DNA from: Bacteroidota bacterium
GTDB lineage: Bacteria; Bacteroidota; Bacteroidia; Bacteroidales; GCA-2748055
Length of the DNA: 8,315 nt
Reading direction: 5' to 3'
Assembly: GCA_030642565.1 (NCBI GenBank)
Contig: DAOWNM010000110.1
Location: 1-8,315, forward strand
Made by a program: the position numbers and the translations under genes
Notes under the pieces: generated by a model
The model's input: the letters and a program-made list of their open reading frames with translations, nothing else
Told to the model about the DNA's origin: nothing
Database searches by the model: none
In this document: positions 1-7,226 of the stretch, piece by piece
Layout: every line of letters starts with the position of its first letter
How positions within the stretch are numbered: position 1 is the first letter of the stretch

Positions 1-1178
1 AAGAATACATACACAGGGTGGGGTGTCAGGTTGCTCAGATTGTTTTTTGAAAGCTTCTTCAATGATGAAACCAGACTGTCAGCTTCATACTTCTCCTTTG
101 CATAGTTGTCCGCCTGATACTCATTGTGCCGAGACAATGCATTGGTCCCCAGTCCTGTAAGCATGGAAATCGGAGAATAAAGCACACTGAATGCAACCAG
201 ACCAAGTTGAAACGAGGCCTCCTCTCCTCCCAGGGCCACTGCAAAACTGTCCACACCTACAAAAAGAGAAAAGAGGTAGAACATGATGGCAGATTGTACC
301 GTAGCAAGTATCAGCCCGGTGATCGAATGCTTTTTCTTGTAGTGACCAACCTCATGGGCCAGTACAGCAACGATCTCCTCCTCTTCCAAATCCTCGATCA
401 GTGTATCAAACAGGACGATCCGCTTCTTTGGACCCAATCCGGTGAAATAGGCATTGGCTTTACTGGAACGTTTAGAGCCATCCATTACGTATATATTATC
501 CAATCTGAACCCGGCTTTGCTGGCAAATGCCTCAATCTTTCCCCTCAGTGATCCCTCCTCCAAAGGTATCTGTTTGTTGAAGAGCGGAACGATCAGGTTG
601 GAATAGAACATGGTAAAAAAAAGCGAGACCAGAGTAACCAGACCAAGGGCAATCAGCCAGAACCACTTCCCTGTCAACATATAGATCCAGGTGATCAGTG
701 CCAGAAGTCCCCCACCTATAAGCGCCCCAATGAGCCACCCTTTGACTTTATCCAGGATAAAGGTTCTGACAGTAGTACGGTTGAACCCGTACCGCTCCTC
801 CAGCACAAAGGTGTTATAGAGATCAAAAGGGGTGGTCAGTATATCGCTAAGCAGGGCAAATATCCCAAAAAAAATGAGTACATGAAGTATATAGTGGGTG
901 GTCATGCCACCAATCAGGCCATCGAGCCAGCCAAATCCCCCGAATAATAATAGAAGCAGCATGACTACCAGGCCCATTGAACTGGTAATAAAAGAGAAAC
1001 GGGTATTGTCCCGCTTATACATCTGACTCTTCTGATACTCCTCTGCATCGAATATGTCTGATAACTCATCCGGCAACACCAGCAGCGTATGGCTCAGGTT
1101 CAGTCTGTCCAGGATTCTCTCCAGCACATATCCAAAAATCAAAACTGCAATCAACAAAATAAACACTGTATTATACAT
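1..1178 (-). CDS. Ste24-like M48 family membrane zinc metallopeptidase (C-terminus off the left edge)
   Basis: This is an integral inner-membrane zinc protease of the M48A (Ste24/CAAX prenyl protease 1) type. In bacteria, which lack prenylated CAAX proteins, such enzymes are thought to act in membrane-protein quality control; the substrate here is unknown. About 392 residues are visible, and the frame stays open through base 1, so only the extreme C-terminus is missing. The zinc motif HEVGH lies at residues 275-279 and the third ligand is Glu353 in NEYQAD. The family signature NAYFTG begins at Asn242, followed by KKRIVLFDTL. Hydrophobic segments lie at the N-terminus (about residues 3-18), near residues 60-110, around 150-200 and between the HEVGH and NEYQAD motifs. 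The ATG at 1178 is preceded by a good Shine-Dalgarno match. It is the last gene visible in the minus-strand array, 33 bases after the lipoprotein gene. The family call is secure; the physiological role is not. Confidence 0.93.
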   Translation of the reverse strand, partial: MYNTVFILLIAVLIFGYVLERILDRLNLSHTLLVLPDELSDIFDAEEYQKSQMYKRDNTRFSFITSSMGLVVMLLLLLFGGFGWLDGLIGGMTTHYILHVLIFFGIFALLSDILTTPFDLYNTFVLEERYGFNRTTVRTFILDKVKGWLIGALIGGGLLALITWIYMLTGKWFWLIALGLVTLVSLFFTMFYSNLIVPLFNKQIPLEEGSLRGKIEAFASKAGFRLDNIYVMDGSKRSSKANAYFTGLGPKKRIVLFDTLIEDLEEEEIVAVLAHEVGHYKKKHSITGLILATVQSAIMFYLFSLFVGVDSFAVALGGEEASFQLGLVAFSVLYSPISMLTGLGTNALSRHNEYQADNYAKEKYEADSLVSSLKKLSKNNLSNLTPHPVYVF

Positions 1179-1185
1179 CACACAT

Positions 1186-1192
1186 CCCCTTT
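1186..1192 (-). promoter_or_regulatory. Shine-Dalgarno-like ribosome binding site of the M48 gene
   Basis: On the minus strand this reads AAAGGGG and lies 7 bases before the ATG at 1178. It supports that start. The other genes in the window have no comparable site, as is common in Bacteroidota, so a chance match is possible. Confidence 0.5.
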
Positions 1193-1211
1193 AATTTAAT
1201 CTACTATTTCC

Positions 1212-2231
1212 TTATTTAACTTGCTTAATAATATCTTTCCTGTTCAACAATCTCACATCAAGCTCCTCCCGGTATAACCTGACCGGAGCAAGGGTATCAT
1301 GTTCCAACGACAGGTCGAGCATCATACTGGCCGAGTCAAGTTTGTCCTCAAGTTCAAAATAGACAGCCATGTTATGGTATGCCTTCGCTACCAGTGTGCT
1401 GTCGTCCGATACGGTCAGATGATTCCAGATGGAGAAGGCACTCAACCAATCCCCTTCATCGGTATGCTTCACAGCTGCTTTCAGAGAATCTTCCTTTCCC
1501 CTGTACAAAATCCTTGAGGCCTTGTTCCAAACAGGTACAAGATAGCTTCCATACTTAAATCCACTCTCGTAGAAGAGGTCCCGGATCATATCCACTGATG
1601 AAGAATAGGGTAAATATTCACCATTTTCAATCGCCGTAAAAAAAAGTGTATCCACGGTGGAGTAGGTATCATAGGGCCTGGGCCTTCCGGGAAGATGTAT
1701 GTTCCATATCACATTGTTGGACGCCTCAAAATAATAGTTTTGAATCACATCAGGGGCATCACTGTAGTAATCAATATATTGATCAATAGCGGCAGAGTAA
1801 AACTCCAGGCTGATAATGGCATCTCCACCAATGGTATCACATATATTCGCAACCTCTCTCTTTGTAAGCACATGATCTTTAAGTGAGGTGGTATCGGGTC
1901 TTCTGTCGGATAACCAGATGGGCTTTTGAAACCTTTCAATGGGAGAGTGACGCAACACATCCAGTACTCCCCTGTTCAGGTTATTAATGATCATCGTATC
2001 GAGCAAAATAAGCTGTCTGGCATCCATCCCTTCCTGGTTCTGCTCCGACCATATATCAATGGAAATAGGCGCCCTGTTCAGGAACACCAACTGGTTCACA
2101 TGATCGGGGAAATTGACAGTGGCGGGTTCCAGAACTTCTAATTCAACCACACTGTATATACCCACACATCCCTGAAGTGTAAGGAATAATATCACAACCC
2201 ATATGAGAGATCTTACCCTGACGACAATCAC
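1212..2231 (-). CDS. Lipoprotein of unknown function, DUF6340-like, with C-terminal TPR-like helices
   Basis: No biochemical function is recognised. The N-terminus is a clear lipoprotein signal: Arg5 and Arg7, a hydrophobic stretch at residues 9-19, and the lipobox LQGC with Cys22 as the lipidated residue. There is no obvious acidic/Lys surface-export signal after the Cys, so an inner-leaflet outer-membrane (periplasm-facing) location is a reasonable inference. The body from about residue 30 resembles the Bacteroidota family I know as DUF6340; this is from memory of family character, not a search. Residues 251-311 look like two TPR-type helix pairs (AFSIWNHL, AKAYHNMAVYFE, DSASMMLDLSLEHD). 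The start is GTG at 2231: an in-frame TGA lies only two codons upstream, and later starts would destroy the signal peptide. It follows fabG by 21 bases and precedes the M48 protease by 33 bases, suggesting co-transcription. Confidence 0.85.
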   Translation of the reverse strand: MIVVRVRSLIWVVILFLTLQGCVGIYSVVELEVLEPATVNFPDHVNQLVFLNRAPISIDIWSEQNQEGMDARQLILLDTMIINNLNRGVLDVLRHSPIERFQKPIWLSDRRPDTTSLKDHVLTKREVANICDTIGGDAIISLEFYSAAIDQYIDYYSDAPDVIQNYYFEASNNVIWNIHLPGRPRPYDTYSTVDTLFFTAIENGEYLPYSSSVDMIRDLFYESGFKYGSYLVPVWNKASRILYRGKEDSLKAAVKHTDEGDWLSAFSIWNHLTVSDDSTLVAKAYHNMAVYFELEDKLDSASMMLDLSLEHDTLAPVRLYREELDVRLLNRKDIIKQVK

Positions 2232-2252
2232 TTTTCAACTTTACAGACTGGA

Positions 2253-2999
2253 TCACATACTCATACCACCGCAAACCTGCAATGTCTGACCGGTCATATA
2301 AGAGGAGAGTTCGGATGCCAGAAAAAGGGACACATTGGCCACATCTTCGGGCAGTCCACCACGTTTAAGTGGTATACTCTTGATCCATTCCTCTTTTACA
2401 TTCTCGGGAAGCTTACCGGTCATCTCTGTAATAATAAACCCGGGAGCGATTGCATTGCAACGTACATTCCTTGCTCCAAGCTCCTTGGCAATAGATTTAG
2501 TAAATCCAAGAATCCCGGCCTTGGAGGCGGAGTAATTTGATTGTCCCGCATTGCCATTGACGCCAACCACCGAACTCATATTAATGATGGAACCGGTCCT
2601 GGCTTTCAGCATATACTTTTGTACCGCTTTTGTAAAATTGAAGACCGATTTCAAATTCACCTTGATAACCAGATCCCACATCTCTTCATCCATCCGCATT
2701 AACAGTGTATCGCGGGTGATACCGGCATTATTGACCAGTACATCCACCTTTTCAAAATCGGCTATCACCTGATCCACCACCTGTTGTGCCTCCTCAAAAT
2801 TACTGGCATCGCTTACATATCCTTTTCCCTTTACCCCCAGTTCAGAGAGCTCTTTCTCCAGTGTCTCCATATTCTCATCCCTGGAAAGATCTGTAAATGC
2901 CACATCTGCACCCTCCTGGGCAAAACGAAGTGCAATCATCCTTCCAATACCTCTTGCAGCTCCGGTAACCACTGCGACTTTTCCTTTAAGTAGATCCAT
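2253..2999 (-). CDS. fabG: 3-oxoacyl-[acyl-carrier-protein] reductase FabG (SDR family)
   Basis: FabG is the cytosolic NADPH-dependent enzyme that reduces 3-oxoacyl-ACP to (R)-3-hydroxyacyl-ACP, the first reductive step of each fatty-acid elongation cycle. The 248 residues match the usual FabG length. The Rossmann glycine motif TGAARGIG is at residues 12-19, NNAG at 90-93, and the catalytic set is Asn115, Ser143, Tyr156 and Lys160 (YSASK), with the Ser-Tyr spacing of 13 seen in E. coli FabG. The C-terminus ends in GGMSM, as is typical for FabG. The start at 2999 places the coenzyme motif at the normal distance. It lies 58 AT-rich bases behind the sirtuin gene, the largest gap in the array, which could hold a separate promoter, although no convincing one is visible. 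No other fatty-acid synthesis gene is in the window. Other SDR substrates are possible, but the ACP-reductase-like motifs favour FabG. Confidence 0.92.
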   Translation of the reverse strand: MDLLKGKVAVVTGAARGIGRMIALRFAQEGADVAFTDLSRDENMETLEKELSELGVKGKGYVSDASNFEEAQQVVDQVIADFEKVDVLVNNAGITRDTLLMRMDEEMWDLVIKVNLKSVFNFTKAVQKYMLKARTGSIINMSSVVGVNGNAGQSNYSASKAGILGFTKSIAKELGARNVRCNAIAPGFIITEMTGKLPENVKEEWIKSIPLKRGGLPEDVANVSLFLASELSSYMTGQTLQVCGGMSM

Positions 3000-3057
3000 G
3001 ATTAGTTGAATATTTAACGTAAATGAAACAATGCAAATAAATAAAAAATCGGTTAAA

Positions 3058-3804
3058 CTAAAAAAGATAGGAGTCCATCAGGTTGCTCACCTCACCGGCC
3101 GGACCCTGTAAAAAAAGATCGGTCATTGAGTCTGTAAAGAGAGACCTGCTTGGGTTGATCTCAATTACCCTGGCTCCATTTGACCTGGCGATAGATGGCA
3201 ACATTCCTGCAGGCATCACCTCACCGGTAGTGCCGATAATCAACAGCAGATCTGCTCTTGAAATCTCCTCCACCGATCTGCTGGCAGCATCAGGGGGGAT
3301 TCCCTCTCCAAAGAAGACAAAATCGGGTTTTAACACCTCCTGGTCGCTGGAGCATCTTGGGGGCAGGGGTTCCAGAGAGATCTTCGATAGTTCGTATCGC
3401 TCTCCGCAATGGCTGCATCTGAGCCATTTGGAATTCCCGTGGTATTCAATGACCTCGCGATTTCCAGCCTCACTATGCATGTTATCTATATTCTGGGTTA
3501 TCACCGCTTTAAGCATCCCCTCACTCTCCATGCGGGCCAGCAAATAGTGTGCGGGATTGGGACTGGCATCAAGGATGTAATGATAGAAGATCTCTACTAT
3601 TGCCTCCCACGATTCAGAAGGATGTTTACAGAAATAATCGATATCAAGAATGGAAGGATCATGTTTTGACCATATTCCCCCATCTCCCCTAAATGGCGGA
3701 ATTCCACTTTCAACAGAAATTCCGGCACCAGTGAATGCCACCAGGTGCTTTGCATTCACAATCCACCCGGCAGCCTTAATGATATCCTGCTCACTGCACA
3801 CCAT
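3058..3804 (-). CDS. SIR2 family NAD-dependent protein deacylase (sirtuin) with an altered zinc site
   Basis: Sirtuins remove acyl groups from protein lysines, consuming NAD+ and releasing nicotinamide and O-acyl-ADP-ribose. The 248 residues hold all core motifs: GAGIS at 26-30, FRGDGG at 38-43, TQNID at 103-107, catalytic His122 in YHG, GTTGEVMPA (the GTS-type loop) and EINPS near the C-terminus. The zinc module has Cys130, Cys133 and Cys151, but the position of the fourth Cys is Asp154 (RCSSDQEVLKPD). The overall pattern recalls archaeal Sir2-Af1, including PNPAHY and KAVITQNID. In the region where E. coli CobB and SIRT5 carry the Tyr-x-x-Arg pair that reads acidic acyl groups, this protein has FYHYI, with Tyr but no Arg, so plain deacetylation is more likely than desuccinylation. 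It starts 7 bases after the sucD stop, so it is almost certainly co-transcribed and probably translationally coupled. Confidence 0.92.
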   Translation of the reverse strand: MVCSEQDIIKAAGWIVNAKHLVAFTGAGISVESGIPPFRGDGGIWSKHDPSILDIDYFCKHPSESWEAIVEIFYHYILDASPNPAHYLLARMESEGMLKAVITQNIDNMHSEAGNREVIEYHGNSKWLRCSHCGERYELSKISLEPLPPRCSSDQEVLKPDFVFFGEGIPPDAASRSVEEISRADLLLIIGTTGEVMPAGMLPSIARSNGARVIEINPSRSLFTDSMTDLFLQGPAGEVSNLMDSYLF

Positions 3805-3811
3805 GCCCGGC

Positions 3812-4687
3812 CTAATCTTTGTTTATTAGTGCGGCCATCTTCTCCCCTATCTCTGCAGGAGATACTACCACGGTGATCCCACACTCCTCCATGATTTTCA
3901 TTTTCGCCTCTGCAGTATCGGCCTTGCCTCCGATAATGGCTCCTGCATGCCCCATTCTGCGCCCCTTTGGTGCAGTCTGTCCGGCAATAAACCCAACCAC
4001 CGGTTTGGTGCCATGCTCCTTGATCCAGTAGGCCGCTTCAGCTTCCATGCTTCCGCCGATCTCCCCGATCATGATAATACCCTTTGTCTGGTCATCCTCC
4101 ATCAAAAGTTTGATAGCATCCAGGGTAGTGGTTCCAATAATGGGATCCCCTCCAATACCAATACAGGTGGATTGACCCAGTCCTGTTTTGGTGATCTGGT
4201 CCACCGCTTCATAGGTCAATGTGCCCGAACGTGATACAATTCCGATCACACCCTGCTGATGAATAAAACCTGGCATAATCCCCACCTTGGCCTCACCCGG
4301 GGTGATGACTCCCGGACAGTTGGGGCCGACCAGCCGTGTATCCCGGTTTTCCAGGTAGGCCTTTACCTTAATCATATCGGCTGTGGGGATGCCCTCTGTA
4401 ATACATACCACAAGTTTGATCCCGGCATCGGCTGCTTCCATAATGGCATCGGCTGCAAATGGTGGCGGAACAAAAATCACAGATGTATCTGCTCCCACCT
4501 CTTCAACAGCTTCCCGGACAGTGTTGAATACGGGTTTGCTCAGGTGTTCCTGTCCCCCTTTTCCCGGAGTCACACCACCCACCAGAATGGTGCCGTATTC
4601 CATCATTTGGTGTGCATGAAAAGTACCTTCGCTTCCGGTATATCCCTGTATAATTACCCTGGACTCTTTATTCAATAATATGCTCAT
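3812..4687 (-). CDS. sucD: Succinate-CoA ligase (ADP/GDP-forming) alpha subunit SucD
   Basis: SucD is the CoA-binding, phosphohistidine-carrying subunit of succinyl-CoA synthetase, which interconverts succinyl-CoA and succinate with substrate-level nucleotide phosphorylation in the TCA cycle. At 291 residues it is the usual full length. The N-terminal CoA-binding Rossmann fold carries QGYTGSEGTFH (14-24) and GGVTPGKGG (37-45). The ligase part has GPNCPG (121-126), SRSGTLTYE (152-160) and GIGGDP (177-182). The active-site phosphohistidine is His247 in GRRMGHAGA, matching E. coli His246. It is the first gene of the minus-strand array, with a likely promoter just upstream. The beta subunit gene sucC is not beside it: the upstream neighbour is a divergent regulator and the downstream neighbour is a sirtuin. 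A partner sucC must lie elsewhere in the genome if the enzyme is functional. Confidence 0.97.
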   Translation of the reverse strand: MSILLNKESRVIIQGYTGSEGTFHAHQMMEYGTILVGGVTPGKGGQEHLSKPVFNTVREAVEEVGADTSVIFVPPPFAADAIMEAADAGIKLVVCITEGIPTADMIKVKAYLENRDTRLVGPNCPGVITPGEAKVGIMPGFIHQQGVIGIVSRSGTLTYEAVDQITKTGLGQSTCIGIGGDPIIGTTTLDAIKLLMEDDQTKGIIMIGEIGGSMEAEAAYWIKEHGTKPVVGFIAGQTAPKGRRMGHAGAIIGGKADTAEAKMKIMEECGITVVVSPAEIGEKMAALINKD

Positions 4688-4720
4688 TTATACGGTATGT
4701 TTTAGGTTCTGACTGAGTCT

Positions 4721-4728
4721 CAAATGTA
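4721..4728 (-). promoter_or_regulatory. Candidate Bacteroidota -7 promoter element for the sucD operon
   Basis: The minus strand reads TACATTTG, an exact match to the TAnnTTTG element of the Bacteroidota housekeeping sigma factor. It would place the transcription start near 4714 and give a leader of about 27 bases before the sucD ATG. No TTTG-type -33 element is visible at the expected distance, so the call rests on one box plus position. Confidence 0.5.
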
Positions 4729-4751
4729 ACTAAAATTTTGTACATTTCGAT

Positions 4752-5852
4752 ATGGAAGCGATCCTCTATATCGGCATCTCACAGACCCTCTTTGCCGGTA
4801 TCCTGATCGCAGTGAAGAGGCCCAGAATACTGGCCAACAAGATCCTCGCAACCTGGTTACTTATCATCTGCTCTGAGATGATTATTGTCCTGATCAATGA
4901 GACCCTGGTTGAGCTATATCCCATTAAGATTCTTCCATATTTGTATGGTCCGCTATTGCTATTATATGCCAAATTAATGACCACCGAAAAACCCCAGTTT
5001 GATCTCCGTTACCTGTGGCACTTCGCACCATTTTTGATCTTTCTGATCGCCTCCCTGATTTTCATTGATAAACGGGTCATGCACGGCACCGATGGATTCC
5101 TGGTGATCGACCGGTTTGTCTCCTTCAGGATAGTCTATGCAGTCACTTTCTTTATCTCAATAACCGCATATTCGATAGCCACATTTGTGGTGATCCACCA
5201 GCACCAGAAAAGCTTAAAGGAGGTAGTCAGTTACTCCTCCGGAAAGATTACCCTTCAATGGCTGCTGGGACTCTCCATCACCTTTTATGCCGGGTATGTG
5301 ATTATGTTTATTTTTGGAGGAATCGATATTCTTGTGGGTTTCATGCCGTTTGACCCTTTTGAGATCTCCTTTATCGGCCTGACCCTTCTCACCTTTCTGT
5401 TTGGAGTATTTGGATTTCACCAGCCCAGTATTTTCGAGGAGGTGGTCAGGACGGAACCGGATACAAGGAAGTACCAGAGGTCAGGGTTGAAACAGGAGGA
5501 TGTGACCGATCATGTAAATAAGATCAAGAAATACATGGTCATTGAAAAACCTTACATGGAGAGGGAGCTGACCATTTATGATCTGTCTGATCAACTAAAG
5601 ATCCCCAGGCATATCCTGTCGGAAGTGCTCAACGAGCATATGGGAAAGAATTTCTATAACCTGATCAACGAATACAGGGTAAACGAGGTGAAGGAGCGGA
5701 TGAAAAGTGATGATCTCAGGCACCTGACCATTCTGGCCATCGCTTACGATGCCGGCTTCAACTCCAAATCGAGTTTCAATACCATCTTCAAAGAGAAGAC
5801 GGGTCAGACACCCAGTGAGTACCTGGAAATGCTCAATGCCAGAAATTCCTGA
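4752..5852 (+). CDS. Membrane-anchored AraC family transcriptional regulator
   Basis: This is a two-part protein of a kind common in Bacteroidota: a multi-pass membrane domain (residues 1 to about 225) followed by a cytoplasmic AraC/XylS-type DNA-binding domain (about 255-358). Hydrophobic segments are near residues 4-20, 31-50, 58-75, 88-105, 125-148, 168-190 and 204-222, so about seven helices. The C-terminal part shows the double helix-turn-helix pattern: LTIYDLSDQLKIPRHILSEV for the first helix pair, and LAIAYDAGFNSKSSFNTIFK then GQTPSEY for the conserved second. It probably senses a membrane or periplasmic signal and regulates transcription from a tethered position; ligand and targets are unknown. 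It is divergent from sucD across a 64-base spacer, making the sucD operon or its own gene candidate targets. The ATG at 4752 has no Shine-Dalgarno match. Its last 20 bases overlap the 3' end of the convergent aldehyde dehydrogenase gene. Confidence 0.92.
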   Translation: MEAILYIGISQTLFAGILIAVKRPRILANKILATWLLIICSEMIIVLINETLVELYPIKILPYLYGPLLLLYAKLMTTEKPQFDLRYLWHFAPFLIFLIASLIFIDKRVMHGTDGFLVIDRFVSFRIVYAVTFFISITAYSIATFVVIHQHQKSLKEVVSYSSGKITLQWLLGLSITFYAGYVIMFIFGGIDILVGFMPFDPFEISFIGLTLLTFLFGVFGFHQPSIFEEVVRTEPDTRKYQRSGLKQEDVTDHVNKIKKYMVIEKPYMERELTIYDLSDQLKIPRHILSEVLNEHMGKNFYNLINEYRVNEVKERMKSDDLRHLTILAIAYDAGFNSKSSFNTIFKEKTGQTPSEYLEMLNARNS

Positions 5853-7221
5853 AAGATTTTCCCAATACTGATCTGTAAATACGCAGGTAGATCTTGCGGT
5901 GTGGAGGGTATTTTAAAAAAAGTTCAAACCACATCGGTTTGACCATAATGGTTTTGTGGTGACTGAAGTCATTAAAACCGGCTTTCCCATGGTAACTTCC
6001 CATTCCCGACGCACCGATGCCGCCAAAAGGTGTATTCATGTTAACAAAATGCATCACCACCTCGTTGATCATACCCCCACCCGAAGGGAGCTCCTTTAAA
6101 ATCTTTTTTCCTTTTCGGATCTTACTGGTGAAGATATAGAGCGCCAGGGGAGCCGGCTGCAATTTCAGTGATTCCAGTAGTTGCTCCAGGTTGCTATAGG
6201 TAAGAACCGGAAGCAGCGGACCAAATACCTCCTCCTGCATAACAGGATCTTCCAGTGTAACCCCATCCATGATGGTCGGTTCAATATAACACTCCGAACG
6301 ATCGCTCGATCCTCCCACAACCACTTTATCCGGGTCGATCAATCCAATTACCCGATCGAAGTTCCTTTCATTCACCATGCGTGGCAGCAGTGGGCTCTGC
6401 CTGGGATCGGAATTGGTAATGCGCATGAATTGCTTCCCGATCTCCCGGATAAGCGGCTCCCTGACAGATTCATGTACATAGAGATGATCGGGCGATACAC
6501 ACGCCTGACCATTGTTATGAAGCTTGCCCCAGGCGATGCGTTGCGCGGTACGCTTCAGGTTGCAGTCGGGCATAACAATCACCGGGTTCTTGCCCCCCAA
6601 CTCCAGAGTCACCGGTGTAAGCTGTTCAGCTGCTGCCCGCATCACGATTCGTCCCACCTGTGTACTCCCGGTAAAGAATATCTTGTCAAATTTCTGCTTT
6701 AACAGTTCGGTGGTCTTCTCCACTCCCCCTTCCACCACATGGATCAGCTCCTTCGGGAAGTGATTATTGATAATCTGTGCCATGGCTGCAGAGGCATTTG
6801 ATGTAATCTCACTAGGTTTCAGGATAACTGTATTTCCGGCGGCCAGCGCAGAAATCACCGGTACCAGCGACAACATATAGGGATAGTTCCAGGGACCGAT
6901 CACCAGGGTGACTCCATAGGGTAACGGAACACTACTGGTACGGGCTGGAAAATTGGAAAGGTCGGTAAGCCGCCATCTCGATCCGGACCAGCTTTTCAGG
7001 CGGCGGATGGCACTGTTGATCTCCCCATAAGGAATACTGAACTCATTCTCCACGGTAACCATTTTCGATTTTCTGAAATCCTTGTAGATCGCCTCTGTCA
7101 GCATGATTTCATGCTCAAGCAACAGATCGTGCAGCTTGCGCAGGTTTCTTTTTCTTTCTGAGACCGGCCTGGTATGTCCCGCCAGGAAGTATTTACGCTG
7201 GGATGCAATCAATTCCTTCAT
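5833..7221 (-). CDS. NAD(P)-dependent aldehyde dehydrogenase, ALDH3-like
   Basis: The enzyme oxidises an aldehyde to the carboxylic acid with NAD(P)+. The roughly 460-residue length, the early PYGVTLVIGPWNYP motif (101-114) and the C-terminal HHKTIMVKP followed by a basic, aromatic tail (to residue 462) fit the ALDH3 group, which often acts on medium- or long-chain or aromatic aldehydes; the substrate is not known. Catalytic features are Asn112, Glu207 in LELGGK, and nucleophile Cys241 in NNGQACVSPD. The coenzyme-loop motif FTGSTQVG is at 183-190 and EEVFGP at 330-335. I place the start at the ATG at 7221, giving MKELIASQRKYF. The frame stays open up to 7476, but that extension looks unlike any dehydrogenase and runs across the 5' end of the divergent outer-membrane gene. 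The stop overlaps the convergent regulator gene by 20 bases. No Shine-Dalgarno is visible; a -7-like box sits immediately upstream. Confidence 0.93.
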   Translation of the reverse strand: MKELIASQRKYFLAGHTRPVSERKRNLRKLHDLLLEHEIMLTEAIYKDFRKSKMVTVENEFSIPYGEINSAIRRLKSWSGSRWRLTDLSNFPARTSSVPLPYGVTLVIGPWNYPYMLSLVPVISALAAGNTVILKPSEITSNASAAMAQIINNHFPKELIHVVEGGVEKTTELLKQKFDKIFFTGSTQVGRIVMRAAAEQLTPVTLELGGKNPVIVMPDCNLKRTAQRIAWGKLHNNGQACVSPDHLYVHESVREPLIREIGKQFMRITNSDPRQSPLLPRMVNERNFDRVIGLIDPDKVVVGGSSDRSECYIEPTIMDGVTLEDPVMQEEVFGPLLPVLTYSNLEQLLESLKLQPAPLALYIFTSKIRKGKKILKELPSGGGMINEVVMHFVNMNTPFGGIGASGMGSYHGKAGFNDFSHHKTIMVKPMWFELFLKYPPHRKIYLRIYRSVLGKSFRNFWH

Positions 7222-7226
7222 GGTGG

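Noticed and set aside
126..551. 141-residue plus-strand open frame
   Set aside because: It lies fully inside the M48 peptidase gene on the other strand, has no recognisable motif, and is the antisense of the HEVGH-containing region.
3000..3057. Possible separate promoter for fabG in the AT-rich gap behind the sirtuin gene
   Set aside because: A TTTG is present, but the best downstream partner (TAAATATT) differs from TAnnTTTG at two positions, so I cannot support a promoter call.
3083..3547. 154-residue plus-strand open frame inside the sirtuin gene
   Set aside because: It is antisense to well-conserved sirtuin motifs and shows no independent coding character.
4696..4703. TATGTTTT as a -7 box for the AraC-type regulator
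   Set aside because: It misses the final G of TAnnTTTG and has no -33 partner; the spacer is AT-rich and such near-matches are expected by chance.
5853..5940. Terminator between the convergent regulator and dehydrogenase genes
   Set aside because: The genes overlap, and I find no strong GC-rich hairpin followed by a T-run on either strand near the junction.
6181..6702. 173-residue plus-strand open frame inside the aldehyde dehydrogenase gene
   Set aside because: It is antisense to conserved dehydrogenase motifs, with no signal peptide, motif or plausible start context of its own.
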